Assembly: GCA_027946365.1 (NCBI GenBank)
Contig: JAPEUQ010000003.1
Span: 2,604,001 to 2,668,000, forward strand
Direction: 5' to 3'
Length of the DNA stretch: 64,000 nt
DNA from: Kalmusia sp. IMI 367209
Lineage: Eukaryota > Ascomycota > Dothideomycetes > Pleosporales > Didymosphaeriaceae
Each line of letters opens with the position of its first letter. The first letter of the stretch is position 1. This document shows, one piece after another, positions 1-13,056 of the stretch. Below the pieces are notes generated by a model that saw only the letters and a list, made by a program, of their open reading frames with translations, had not been told where the DNA came from and did not search any database. Both the position numbers and the translations under genes were made by a program.

Positions 1-2953
1 CGAGTTGGAAAAGGTTCATAGCTACTATGGTGAAATTGGCAGCTTAGAGGCTTCTGACGAGGGAATATCAGCAAGAATGAGTGAGATATGTACGACTATA
101 GGATCGCTAAGTCAGTTCTGAAGGGGTTAAAAACTTAATGCGATTGGAAATTTGAAGACACGGTGTACATACTGGCCTATCACCCAGCCATTTCTACGTT
201 TAATATACTGAAACCATGATGTTATGGTGAATGAGTAGTCGAAAGATAGATGTGGGGGCTGTTCGGGGATAATGGTGTAGCACTAATTGGAAGATAAAGC
301 GAGGCTAGTCTAATCTTTTATCGGCGCTACTGGCTACCTTAAGACCATGGCGACGCAGTTGAATTTGATATAATCTCCTCAATGTTGAGATTTTTGGAGA
401 CTCAGCACGATGATGTCAACCTCTTGTTTTGTCTCATGCCTTTCCCTTGCCCGCTGAAGCATCGCAGATCTTAGCATAGCGCCACCGGCGCTATTGTTTA
501 ATTACGCTCGTGAGATCCAGATATTCGGTAGATATCAGTTTCGGTATGCCAAACACTTCGAACACCCTTCGAGACTTCCGAGATCATATAGTGTCGCGAT
601 CAATTCTTGTCTCATACTCCCCTCATATTCGTACTACACCCACACGAGAGCCTTATATGCTCGCCGGAAAGAACATCATTGAGCGTATAGATATGGCCCC
701 ATAGCTCCGAAAGTGGCATGCAAGTTCCAACGCCGGCCATCAGATAGCTTCGAGACTGAAGCATGAAGGGAAGCTGCTTTAGCGACATCTATAGGTGCTA
801 TATCACAAACTAGGCTAGTGGAACTTGTTAACAATGCCAAACGCGCGAACTATCCCAATAGAGTTGTCGAGTTGTCTACCGCAAATGATGAGGCTAAGCC
901 AATATCGTGGATAACTACTATGTGACGGAGAGGAAATGTTATCTAGGTTCATGAATTATAGGCTATTGATCTAGGATGGTAGGCAAACAAAGAGAAATGT
1001 TAGAGATAGTAGACGAGCGAACAGCCTTAAAGCCAAGAATCCAGGGCATTACTCCTTGTCTGCCACTTAAATCTGAATGCGCAACGCGAGTGTGATAGCT
1101 CTAAATGTTTGTGGAAACATAGAATACATTTTTAGGTGTGTTCGAGACTGCATAGCGGTAGTAGCATTAGTATTGGTTTATCAGAAATGTATCTATATCC
1201 CTTTTTCATATGCTCCTCTTTGTGATTCTATCCGGACGCGTTCCTGACTTGGCTCTGCCCTAACAAGACCAAATGCCTTGTAGGCAGTTGGTAGCCCTCA
1301 CCACGGACAGGTGCAGGATTCGACTTCGAGGGCCACACTGTAAACGTTAGCAAAAGGTGAGCGCTGACTCGAGACTCACAAATTTCAGCGACCTCCTCTA
1401 TGCCAAGGTCAAATGTTAGTGAGGATTTGCGGTCATCGCATGCCTAACAGTAACAGGCCAGCCGTTCGGAGTCAGACCTGGAGAGAGATGATCGTGTTCT
1501 TTCAGCACATGGGGTCAGTCGAGAGTCGCATCTCCTAGCCGGAGATTACAACTCCCCATCCACCGCACAAAGTCGCGAGCGACATAAGTATCGGCTTCAC
1601 CCAACCAGCAATCTACAGTCTGACCCTTGAGCTCAACGCACTAACAAGCCAGCGTCGAGTTCCAAAGTTCATCACACATCCTCATCGAAGTCAAAGTAAC
1701 AGGGCGTGCCGCCGTACGGTCGGTCAAGCACCCCGCCACTTGGCCCGACTCGGGGAGTTGGTATTCGGCCGTTACAATGGAGCCGCCAACCAGCTCCATA
1801 GCTAGCCTCCTCCAGACATGCTGGTTGTCGACTTTGATCATGCTGCATACTGCTTTCGGCATCTCGCCTAATACGATATGGTTCATGGTCTCGTGGAGGC
1901 ATTGATCTCGACACGTAGGAAATCCTACGCGGAGTTCAGCACACATCCTTACCAGACCAAAAGGAGACGCCATTTGCAGAAACCCAAACTAGCAGAGGCA
2001 TGAGGCCGTCAAGCTCGCTTCCTAGCCGGACTGCGCTCACTTGACATCCACCGACGTTGACACAGAGCGCCCGCGCCAGCTTCACCCTTCCGCACATCTG
2101 CCCGTTGATCTGGCTCGGGGAGTTGATAATCGTCCGTTGGTATCGTAGAAGCCTCCAACTGGCAACTAGCCTAGCCTCTCTCCATCTAGATGGATTGTCG
2201 ATGTTGATCTGTTACACATTGCCATCGGTAGCCCCGCAAGGTACGTGAGACATAGTGGGTGCAGATCACGTGGATACTTTGAACTTTGGAGTGCTCGATG
2301 CGCTAACATGTCAGCACGGAGATCGTCACACATCCTTACCAAGACTCTAAAGAGTCATAGATCAAGAGGAGCAGAGAATTGGGCACCGATAGACTCACGT
2401 CCTAGCCGGACTGGATGAGCCGTATCATAACCGGTGGTGGCACGGGAGCCACTGCCAGCTTCGCCTAGCGTTTTAAGCACTATACCCAAACACTGCTCGT
2501 TGATCTGGCTTGGGGAGTTGGTAATCGACCGTCAGCGCTACAGAAGCCTCCAACTGGCGACTGGCCTAGACCCTTCGGCCTCGCGGGTGGTTTGTTGACT
2601 TTGATCTATTGCAAGTTGCCATCGGAGGCGCAATAGAGTACTCGAGACATAGTGGGTGCGGATCCCGAAGGATCACTGTGGTGGTATGCGAAGTAAAGAG
2701 GTCGAGGAAGTTGAGTAAAGAACTCAGAGGGCAGGCACGGCGTTGTTAAAAGCGGTGGTCGGGCAGCGTTTGCAAGGCCTCCAAGCCACTAACCTAACGC
2801 AGCTTAGTACCTTCCACGCATTCACTCTTGAACTCACGGTCGTGTGAAAGTGAAGTGAAAAATCCAAGGACATGATGTCTTCAACCTGCCACAATCTCAA
2901 CCGTCGGATCACCCAGCCCACTGACTGCACTTATCGCCGCTTTCCTATACACA
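1..2953. other. Gene-poor left flank
   Basis: No reading frame here has a recognisable domain, start context or splice continuity. Short frames occur on both strands but are what chance gives in AT-balanced fungal intergenic DNA. The right half (about 1.53-2.70 kb) holds the degenerate tandem repeat listed separately. It ends at the F-box gene. Confidence 0.6.
1534..2700. repeat. Degenerate tandem repeat, three copies, period about 365-400 bp
   Basis: Three diverged units share anchors in the same order. The block 'cctagccgga' occurs at 1534, 2021 and 2401. A block reading 'ctcggggagttg', or one base off, occurs at 1749, 2114 and 2509. The phrase 'catagtgggtgc' occurs at 2251 and 2648. Around each anchor the flanking text (e.g. 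'tagaagcctccaactggc' near 2145, with a similar string near 2540) also aligns. The second and third copies are closest; the first is more diverged. No coding frame is conserved between copies, so this looks like a non-coding tandem duplication, possibly subtelomeric or transposon-derived. Family unknown. Confidence 0.75.
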
Positions 2954-4847
2954 ATGCCGCAGCGGCACGCCAAACAGGCAAACAAGGAGGGGAGGAAGAA
3001 GAAGAAGAACAACACGGCCCCGAGCGGCGAGCAGTCGTCTGTGCCAGACGGCGCTGAGCGTACTGGTAGTACCATTAAAGCCGACACAGCTCGCAAAGTC
3101 AGCTCGAGTCCTCCAAGCGTAGGCATTTTGAAGAAATGTGCCCCAGCTTCAGGCAAAGCTCGTGGGCAATCTTTGAAACGACTGTGCTCCAGTGAGGCTG
3201 TCGGGGAGCTCAACACTGTACCCGAACCGCCAACATTTGACAGTCTGCCAACAGAAGTGAAGCTAATGATTGTTGATTGTGTAAGGAATCAGTTGTTGAT
3301 GCTCGAGAAGTCTCTAGTACTGACCTGGCTTCCAGTGTGACCTCCTCTCCGTTCGGAATCTCAGACTCGTTAATAAAGCATGGAAACAGCGCGCGGATGA
3401 TCAGGCATTTTTCCGTAGGCAACACTTTGATCTGAGCCACGGCGCGAACAGATTAGACATGCCCAAAGAACGTATGACCAAGCTCGGCAAGTACACAGAG
3501 GACATCACGATCGTTATGGGTACTACACCATGGACAGAACACCTAGCCCAATCAATACTAGGTTCGGTTGACCTGGGGAGAATCCGTCGCCTGGTTTTCT
3601 GTGACGGGCCGACTGTCACCTATGAATTGCTACAGTCGCTCTTGGCTTGGGTTAAAAAGATGCCGGTCCTGGTCGAGATAGTACTACCCGGAGTAGATGG
3701 TTTCCTCTTTCTTACCCCTACAGGTAACGTCATACAGTCTCCTGTGTCACTTCCTCATGCTCAGGCCACACAAATTCACGTGTCAGATCTCAATGCAACA
3801 CTCACGCTCTCGAAAATGGGTAAGAAACAACTACGCGATCTCAAATGCGTTCTGAGCGGCAAGAGTGGCGCAAGAACCCCAATTGAAGTCGCGGCAGAAC
3901 TTGTCCTGGAAAACGCCCCAGGCAATGATAGAGTATTGCCTCTCACTGAGCTCGTTATCTTCAACAACGGCATGATAAACTCAGTGGAGCTTCGCCACCT
4001 TACTTCAGCTCTTGGATTCGATGAGCAACACCGAGCATGGATGTTGGAAAACTTAGAGATCGTGGAATCGAGCTTTTCCGACGCTGTCGGTTTGGCGTTC
4101 TTGAATGTTCAGATCCTCAAAAGCTTGACTATCCGCGGATGTGACGATGTTTGCCCTCTCCTCAGATGCATCCATACTCGTTCACTAAGTCTACGACTTG
4201 AAACAATTTGCATTATCGGAATGCAGTGGGATTCCCGTCAAGTATCGCAACACCTCACCGAGCTTGTCATGATAGTTCGCCGTCTAGACACATTGCATTC
4301 GCTTGAGTTGAGAGTTCCAAATGTTGGTGAATGGTTCCCGATGGAAATGCTGCAGACAGCTGGCTCTACCATCCATTCCCTCATTCTTTGCATCGGACGT
4401 GCATTCAAAATCGAGGAATTGAAGGTGGTTCTCGGACAATGCAAGAACGTTGAAAGGTTAGAGATCGACGAACCTAGGCTCAGCAAGGCAATAGCCACGG
4501 ACAATTTTCAAGACGCCGGCTTTTACCAAGCAATCGAACGCACCATTGCGACAAAAGCTAACTGCACGAATCTCGCAAGCTTGCGGCACCTCCACCTCAA
4601 CTGCCATATGACAGCGAACCTCGTCAAGAAATGTGGACTGTCACTCCTCTCTAGACATTCTTCTACGATGAATACCCGTCTTTTACGCGCTACAAAAGCT
4701 GTGGATAGTGTGTTGAGCGAGTCTGCATCAGGTATCGCTGTTGAAACGATGACCTGGACGATGACTGCGGCGAATCAAGATGCAGAGCCAATCACCATGT
4801 GTTACTACTGTGACGGCACCGATCCGCGTAATTATGTTGCCTTGTAG
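2954..4847 (+). CDS. F-box protein with leucine-rich-repeat-like C-terminal region
   Basis: Two exons, 2954..3280 and 3336..4847, give a 612-aa protein. The 55-bp intron (GTAAGG...CCAG) falls inside the F-box, and splicing restores the continuous motif 'LPTEVKLMIVDC' + 'CDLLSVRNLRLVNKAW' (about residues 98-125). F-box proteins bind Skp1 in SCF ubiquitin ligases and recruit substrates through the C-terminal part. Here that part has irregular leucine-spaced segments (for example 'LKSLTIRGCDDVCPLLRC', 'LDTLHSLELRV', 'KNVERLEID'), as in fungal F-box/LRR-like proteins. The N-terminus is basic and low complexity, with a poly-Lys run from a gaa/gag repeat near 2994-3010. The substrate cannot be deduced. 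Start chosen as the first ATG of the frame leading into the F-box. Confidence 0.82.
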
Positions 4848-5625
4848 CGAAAGACTGGCACGATTGGGAGGCAGAGCAAGGAGCTTCGTTCCAGGATTGG
4901 TCGATCGTTTGGCCTTCTGAATAGAGCATGTTCTTCTATCTAGCTACCGCAGTCTGAGCGAAGTAACAGACGGAAGGATTTTCGGGAAGATTTTGATTTT
5001 ATGCATAAGGATTGATGGAAGCAAGGGCGGGTCGAAAGGTGATCACTACAAAGGACAGGCTCAGGTTATACATTACGGTAAATCGGTCCGACAAGCGACC
5101 AATCAACGCAATCGATGCAACACACAATCCGATCGTGATCCATACTTTCTGTGATACGATGATTTCCACTTGGCTCTATGTGACGAACAAGGAGTTTGTT
5201 GTTGGTTCCTAGAATTAATGGAAGAAGTCTGCGAGGGCTGTGTTGGGTGAAATTTATGAGGGGACGCCGATGACGTATATACCTAGAGTCCACCTTAGTG
5301 TAGCCGCGATAATGTCAGCAGGTGTGCATCCTTGGACGCACACAATGGTTCACGCTTTTCAAGAATAATGTCTATAAAAGATTAATATCATGAGTGTAGG
5401 ACATATTAATAAGTGCTCGATTTTCGGCAGAGACATGGCGAAGGCTTTGACGATCCCTTCCCAACTTGGATTGCACCTGCATGCTCGTGGGTCTGACCCA
5501 CAAAACGGATGACGTGCAATTCAGAGGCAGTTCTAAAACTTGACACCGTCTATTGATACCCTGTGTGGATTTTAGACCTACTGCTACACGCTTCCCATCC
5601 GCAAACACGGAGTACGGGTTCCAAA
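4848..5625. other. Intergenic, promoter side of the alpha-glucosidase gene
   Basis: No convincing gene. A 149-codon open frame on the minus strand overlaps the first exons of the alpha-glucosidase and looks like a shadow. The stretch presumably holds the 3' end of the F-box transcript and the promoter of the downstream gene. Confidence 0.5.
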
Positions 5626-7650
<2,025 letters not shown>

Positions 7651-8368
7651 CTATGAATCTCATTCGAGGAGTGTAAGATCGTATGCTATCGAATGGATGC
7701 TGAATAGCGAGTATGTACGCGCTAGTACCATCATGGAAGAGCCGGCAAATCAAAGCCATAACATCATGGAATTATCTCTCCCAAAAGATAAAAGAACACT
7801 CATAACTGACTCTATACAAAACTATCTGCTTTGCTATACTGAAGGTGAGAGTGCACCGCGTTGTGGAGTGCTCTCACTCTTCCCAGCTGCTCGCTCACCA
7901 AGTCTTCTTACTTTGGTACTTGGGTTATCGACCGAACTTTACCTGCGCCCCCGAACTACCGAGACGTTTTGAACCTAGTTCCCTCTTTTACACTCAGAAA
8001 CTTCCTCCTATCCATAAATCTGAGAACTGTGTCTGTAGCCGCACCTATACCGATATTCGTACACGTTGGATAGGTAAATATACATCATCGTACACGTCCT
8101 ATTTGTACTTAAGTGCATAGACAATAGTAGCTGTGCCTACAGCCACACACTCAACATACCACAGCTCTTGATCTCCCTGCATGTAAGTACACACTATTCA
8201 TCTTTCGCGCTCACCCTCATACACCTAAACTACAACATATCCGAATCTGCCCACGCCCACATTCTTACCTTCCGTCTTTCTCGCCTCCACACTTAAGCGC
8301 TCGGCTCAACAAATTTGTCTCGACAGTGAAACCAATTCAGTCTATCCTTTCCTCATCAAATAAGTGAC
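7651..8368. other. Intergenic; pyrimidine-rich leader before the next gene
   Basis: No gene seen. The last 200 bp are C/T-rich, as in fungal promoters and 5' leaders. A GTAAGT at about 8184 could be the donor of a 5'-UTR intron, which cannot be decided from sequence alone. Confidence 0.45.
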
Positions 8369-9118
8369 ATGCCTCGTGGCAACCCAAAGTACACTGCTGC
8401 CGACCTTGAGGAGCGCCTTGAAGATCTCGATCCAAAACTAATTGATCGCCTCCCACCCGAGTCCGCGTTTGGCTTCTGGAGCGACAAGAATGGCCGCGTC
8501 TGGCTTAAGATCGGGAAGTCTCGGCTCCTTGATGACGCTCCTATCTCTGTGAGGCTGTTCGACGATAACGTCAACGATTTGATGCACTCCATAAATGGCA
8601 TCCCGGAGAAGCTAATCCACAAGAACAAGGAGTTTAGTAGGCTTGAAATCAAGTTTTCGAAGCCGTTCAACTATCTGTCATCAAGCGACGAGGACACCTT
8701 GCAATGGAGCGTCGAGCTGAGGGTCATGACTATGTTCATCTTCACCTGGTGTGAGAAGCGGGATCATTTTGTCAATTTTAGACGCAGAAAGGAACGTGCA
8801 TTCGATATCCTCGTAGAGATCCTTGAACGAATCCCCCAAAAAGGGGCCTCTGGGTCAAAGAAACGATCGAGCAATCGAGATGGAGATGACGCCGAGAATA
8901 TTGATTCAGGGAGTTGCGAGCCTGGCTCTGGCGACGAGACTAAGGAAGAAGCTTCTGCTTGCAAGGACGTGGTTCAAAGCGGCCACCAGTTAGAGCCTAG
9001 CAATGGGATTGGAGGTACCATAAGCGCGTCCGTGGATCGGGGCATCGGCCCTTCTGATTCCAGCGATACGGTCAAGAAACGTTCACATGATGACTTCCTC
9101 GAAGGCCAGAAAGACTGA
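8369..9118 (+). CDS. Hypothetical protein, 249 aa
   Basis: A single uninterrupted frame starts with ATG after an A-rich context (AGTGAC before ATG). No domain is recognised. The first 160 residues look folded: mixed charged and aromatic sequence such as 'FGFWSDKNGRVWLKIGKSRLL' and 'VMTMFIFTWCEKRDHFVNF'. The last 90 residues are acidic/serine-rich and probably disordered, with a possible basic nuclear-type patch ('KKRSSNRD'). No signal peptide or membrane segment. Codon use and absence of stops over 750 bp suggest a real gene. It may be a lineage-specific fungal protein of the kind often found near effector-like loci, but no function can be assigned. Confidence 0.65.
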   Translation: MPRGNPKYTAADLEERLEDLDPKLIDRLPPESAFGFWSDKNGRVWLKIGKSRLLDDAPISVRLFDDNVNDLMHSINGIPEKLIHKNKEFSRLEIKFSKPFNYLSSSDEDTLQWSVELRVMTMFIFTWCEKRDHFVNFRRRKERAFDILVEILERIPQKGASGSKKRSSNRDGDDAENIDSGSCEPGSGDETKEEASACKDVVQSGHQLEPSNGIGGTISASVDRGIGPSDSSDTVKKRSHDDFLEGQKD

Positions 9119-9765
9119 ATTTGGGGTATATGAGCATTCACGAATTACTCATCTCATGAGCAAGGCCGAAATTGCTTTTTACTTACGATCATGGTATTGC
9201 AAGGATCTTATTTGATGATGTTATTCTAAAATGGATATGAGGACTATAGTTTCACTGACTCTGGTACGAGAAAATTCGGCCTTGCTTTCTTATGACATTT
9301 GCCTTTGTGGCGGGGTACAGATAGGCCTTTACGGGTAGAAATCTCCCTAGGCTATGTACGTCTCTAGGATCAGGCATAGATTCAACGGATCTATGTTAGG
9401 AAAAAAGCTATTGTGATTTAGCTGAAGAGCTGTGCTACTCGTCTTGCCATTGCAAACAATATCTGTCCTTTCATCAGCAACTTGTCATCTGAAAAAAGGA
9501 AATTGCAACGCCCAGAAAACCAAAATTTTCAGAGTGACTAATAGAAACACAATGATTTAGTTCAATGGGATCTTTTTATGAATAGTTCTAATGCCTCTAT
9601 AACCACGTCTTCTTCGAATGCGTGATATTCGCTTCAGCCATGCCGGAAAAACTCAACCTAGGCACTAGCGCCTGCACTAAACTCACCGAATTCACTAGAC
9701 ACACACAAACCCCACCGACGTCTAACTCTGCATTTAGTACCCCTGCATCAATGGCCAGCGCAGCC
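9119..9765. other. Intergenic, AT-rich
   Basis: Nothing with coding character. AT-rich 3' flank of the 249-aa gene, running into the Pol III terminator of the minus-strand tRNA. Confidence 0.5.
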
Positions 9766-9785
9766 AAAAAAAAAAAAGTTAAAAA
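9766..9785 (-). terminator. RNA polymerase III terminator of tRNA-Asn
   Basis: On the minus strand, 8 nt beyond the tRNA 3' end, there is a run of five T (9785-9781), then a run of twelve T (9777-9766). Oligo-T directly downstream is the standard Pol III stop; the second tract would be a backup. Confidence 0.85.
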
Positions 9786-9792
9786 GAGACAT

Positions 9793-9886
9793 CTCCCCCG
9801 CGTGGGCTCGAACCACGAACCTCCTGATCGCTTTCGTAGACGTAGACGTAACAGTCAGACGCGCTAGCCAATTGCGCCACGGAGGA
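9793..9886 (-). tRNA. tRNA-Asn (anticodon GTT) with a 20-nt intron
   Basis: The minus strand folds as a complete cloverleaf. The 7-bp acceptor stem pairs TCCTCCG (9886-9880) with CGGGGGA (9800-9794), including one T-G pair. The D arm includes 'GGCGCAATTGGCTAGC'. The T arm contains 'GTTCGAGCCC'. The anticodon stem TCTGA/TCAGG closes the loop CTGTTA+A, placing GTT at positions 34-36 after the invariant T33. A 20-nt intron (9848-9829) sits between positions 37 and 38, the canonical place for nuclear tRNA introns, and contains a direct repeat 'cgtcta cgtcta'. G73 precedes the untemplated CCA. Confidence 0.94.
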
Positions 9887-10270
9887 TAACCGATGCTGCC
9901 CTTGGCTACGGGAACTATATGTACTGGACAGAGAACGAAAAGGTCGGGTGAGAGAATGAAGGAGGTGTGACTACCTCCTGTAGCGAAGAAAGACCCGCTC
10001 GCATACAAGCGAGGTGGGCCGTTAGAATTTCCAGGCTTGCATAAATTACGGATATACTAGCCCTTCATAGTCAATATTGAATGGTGTGTTTCTAAGAGAG
10101 ATATGCGTCCAAAGTTTCGGGATAGGATACACCAATCTGGTGTTGCACACACTGAACAAGCTGTGTCCATACAAAGCACCAAAAGACTAACGGAGACCGA
10201 AATCTAATTGCAAGCTATTTACATAAATTCCAAAGATCTACCGGAATACTTCCCCTGCAGTCTCGCGCAT
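9887..10270. other. Intergenic between tRNA-Asn and cel6A
   Basis: No gene seen. It holds the upstream side of the tRNA and the 3' flank of the cellobiohydrolase gene. Confidence 0.45.
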
Positions 10271-11863
10271 TTAGAAAGCCGGGTTAGCATTCGTCAGCAG
10301 CTGGGTGAAGTAGTTCTGGAACCATGTTCCAGCCTCAGGCGCAGGTTGTAAGGCATCTGCGTAGCCACAGTGCGCATCGTACCTGACTGAGCTCGAGTTC
10401 GAAGTACCATCGCATTCGCCACCAGGCTTGATCCATACGAAAGCGTCCAGGAGAGGGTCGTCGGTGGAGGTGCTAGGTCGGATGCCGAAGCCGGTGCCGA
10501 TAACATTGCACCAATCGCCCCAGGCTTGTTGTTTGGTTGGCTGGACTCCGTTGCGGCCTGCGAGAAAGTATCAATAACCTATAGGATGATATGGAGAGAA
10601 CTTAGGGATGAAGCGAGACTTACCAGTGTCAGTGATGAAGTGCGCAGGGAAGCCGTTCGACTGGAGGATAGGAGCAATCGCGTTGACGTATTTCTTTTCA
10701 TCGCAAACAGCATTGCCTTGGGTGTATGACGGACACGTCGAGATGCTCCAGGCGTTGTAGTTCGCCACGTTTGTTGCGAGACCTCGGACAGCGGCAGGGG
10801 AGCCTGCATCCTTGTACAGCTGCGCGAACAGCTGGGCCGCGGGGGTAATGTTTGCAGTCCATCCAAGCCAGCCAGCATGTCCAGCGTCAAGGTACATGAC
10901 TACATTCTTGAGGTTAAGCGTCTTGATTGCGTACTTGGTAAGCGTCTTGTAGGCATCAGCTGCGTTGGCACACTTCTGAACGTTCAAGTTGGTAACGAGG
11001 TTAGCTAAGCTATCGGGCTCAATAACAAGGACGAAAGTGACGTCGGGGAAAGCCTTAATCTGAGCAGCGATATCATCAATGTATCCCTGGTAAAGGGCAG
11101 CACCATTGTTTGCAAGCGAGAGCTCGCCGTTGGAAGCCAGAGCTGAACAGTCTCGCTCGGGGAGATCGTAGACCACGAGGGGAAGGACTAGATTAGCACC
11201 CGCGGCATTCTTGGTTTGTACATCCTTTGCGAATGTAGCAATGGTGGGAACTTTGGCGCGAACATCCCTAGATAAAAATCAGTTTTTGGTAATTGAACTC
11301 TTGTAGGGCATCTTACAGCCAGTAGAATGTGCCAACCTTCGCAACGTTGGTAGCTTTGGCTGCAAGGGCGGCGGATCCTGCGGCGGACAGCGATGGGGCA
11401 GCTATGCTGACAATCTCGGAAGAGTAGTAAGGGTTGGCGTAGAAGGTTTTGCCTGCAAGCGGGTTCGCAGAGTTCGTGACAGTCGGCGTAGAGGTGACTG
11501 CTGCAGTGGTTGTGCGAGTGCCAGTAGAAAGCGTGGTCGCTGTAGTCTTTGCTGACGTAACTGCGCTAGAGGAAGCGCTCGCAGTTCCAGGAAGACATTG
11601 GGAGTAGTCTGGAAATAGCTCAGTATGTCATTCAGAATTTGAATACTGAGGGGCAGGTGATGACATACAATCGTTGATTTTGGAGCAGTAGGATCCAGAC
11701 ACGCAGGTTGTGGCACCCGTCCAGCCGACACCTCCGCCTGAAGTAACGTGAGTCCAAGTACCAAAGCAGGTTGACTGTGTGCCTTACATTGACCGTATAC
11801 TTGGGATTGAGCCTGAGCTGCAGAAGCCAAAGCGGCGGCAGCCAATATCCTAGCGTTCTTCAT
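10271..11863 (-). CDS. cel6A: Secreted cellobiohydrolase II, GH6, with N-terminal CBM1
   Basis: Five exons (11863..11788, 11737..11669, 11608..11317, 11267..10624, 10557..10271) give 455 aa, the normal length for Cel6A. The order is signal peptide ('MKNARILAAAALASAAQA'), CBM1 (about residues 20-56; 'QCGGVGWTGATTC' rebuilt across intron 1, closing 'YYSQC'), a Thr/Ser-rich linker, then the GH6 barrel. Catalytic motifs are present: 'YDLPERDCSA' (about 177-186) and 'IEPDSLANLVTNL' (about 228), plus 'LDAGHAGWLGW', 'NYNAW' and the C-terminal 'WGDWCNVIGTGFGIRPS' after intron 4. The enzyme cleaves cellobiose from non-reducing cellulose ends outside the cell. Only members of the cell-wall-degrading type lie beside it downstream (GH28). 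Four introns of 45-67 bp are all GT-AG. Confidence 0.95.
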
Positions 11864-13056
11864 GGCTCTTGTGGGCTCTGAGAGAGGAAATGATTGACTT
11901 GAGATCTCTTGGATATGCTACGATCACTAGAGATGATCCCCTTTATGTACTTGGCTTCGTAACGTCCAACCCCAGGCCAGGGCTGGAAAAGATCCCAGGC
12001 TCTCCGGTCAACTCGCATCCACAGATACAACATGCTCGGCACTATTCCATTCTGGCCGAAGATAAAGCTGCAAGAACGAAGCGCATGACTTCGATGAGCG
12101 AGCCGCTAACGGATCGCTCTGAGTGATTCCGCTGAGACCGAGGCGTTATGTGACTTGGACTGTGCCTCTTCGAGCTCCTCCGTGGAAGCTAGACAGGTGG
12201 AATCATCCGCCTTTGTTACGCGGCCCACTGAGTCGCGCAGAAGGGGTGATAGCACCGTGCAGTTGTGGATCACATACCTTCCCAAACCGGAAACGCGATC
12301 TAGATTCGCCTAGCTACCTGGGTACAATCTTCTCAAGAGATGCCCAGAGATACGTTTGCTTGTAGGCGTGGGATGGCCATAACTCTACCAGGTTTTGCTC
12401 GACCATAGCAACGGGTGCAATTTCCGACCACGTGCATATTCGAACACTGGGAAATGCGCGCGAACAGAGGCTGCTGCCCAGATATCGAGGCCGAGGCTCA
12501 CTGAGGGAGATTGCAAAGAATTTCGAATCGAGGTCACGATAGGTGGACGTTCTGATGGTGCAATTAGGGTAAATGGAAAGTTAATAGAACCAAGTGACGC
12601 TCGGCCCGGTGATATATGAGCTCAGGGTGATTTTGGCGCTAGTCTCGAAGTCTTCTAGCGAGAGTTATTTTCGCAGGGCAGGAGTCAATCTTGGGTCAAT
12701 ATCATATTGCTTTGCATCTGACCTCTCAGGGATACCCCACGAACGTCATATCGAGCCAACGAAAGTACGCTGCTGCTCTGCATGCGAGCGACAAACCCGG
12801 GTTTGTTCTGGGTCGTTTAGCTAGGTTAGTCTACCCACTTCGGTACTTTGGAACGTCGATCCGTCGACCACCCGACACTAGAAAACCTTCTAGAATTCAG
12901 TAACTCCACCTTATGGAGACCCGGATCTGGGTGACTTATGACACGGTACCCTGCCGACGTTCGTCTAGAAACTCTCTAGTTTGTAGGCTCAACTGGCCGA
13001 TTCAAATTGCATTCAACATTAGATATCTACATTACACGTAGAGACTATTCTAAAAC
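11864..13056. other. Intergenic, promoter side of cel6A
   Basis: About 1.2 kb without a supported gene. Small open frames on the plus strand have no domain, no signal peptide and no splice partner. It should contain the cel6A promoter and the 3' flank of the exopolygalacturonase gene. Confidence 0.5.

Noticed and set aside
9622..9867. An 81-codon frame over the tRNA gene
   Set aside because: It simply reads through the tRNA-Asn and its poly-A side; the cloverleaf with intron explains the sequence.
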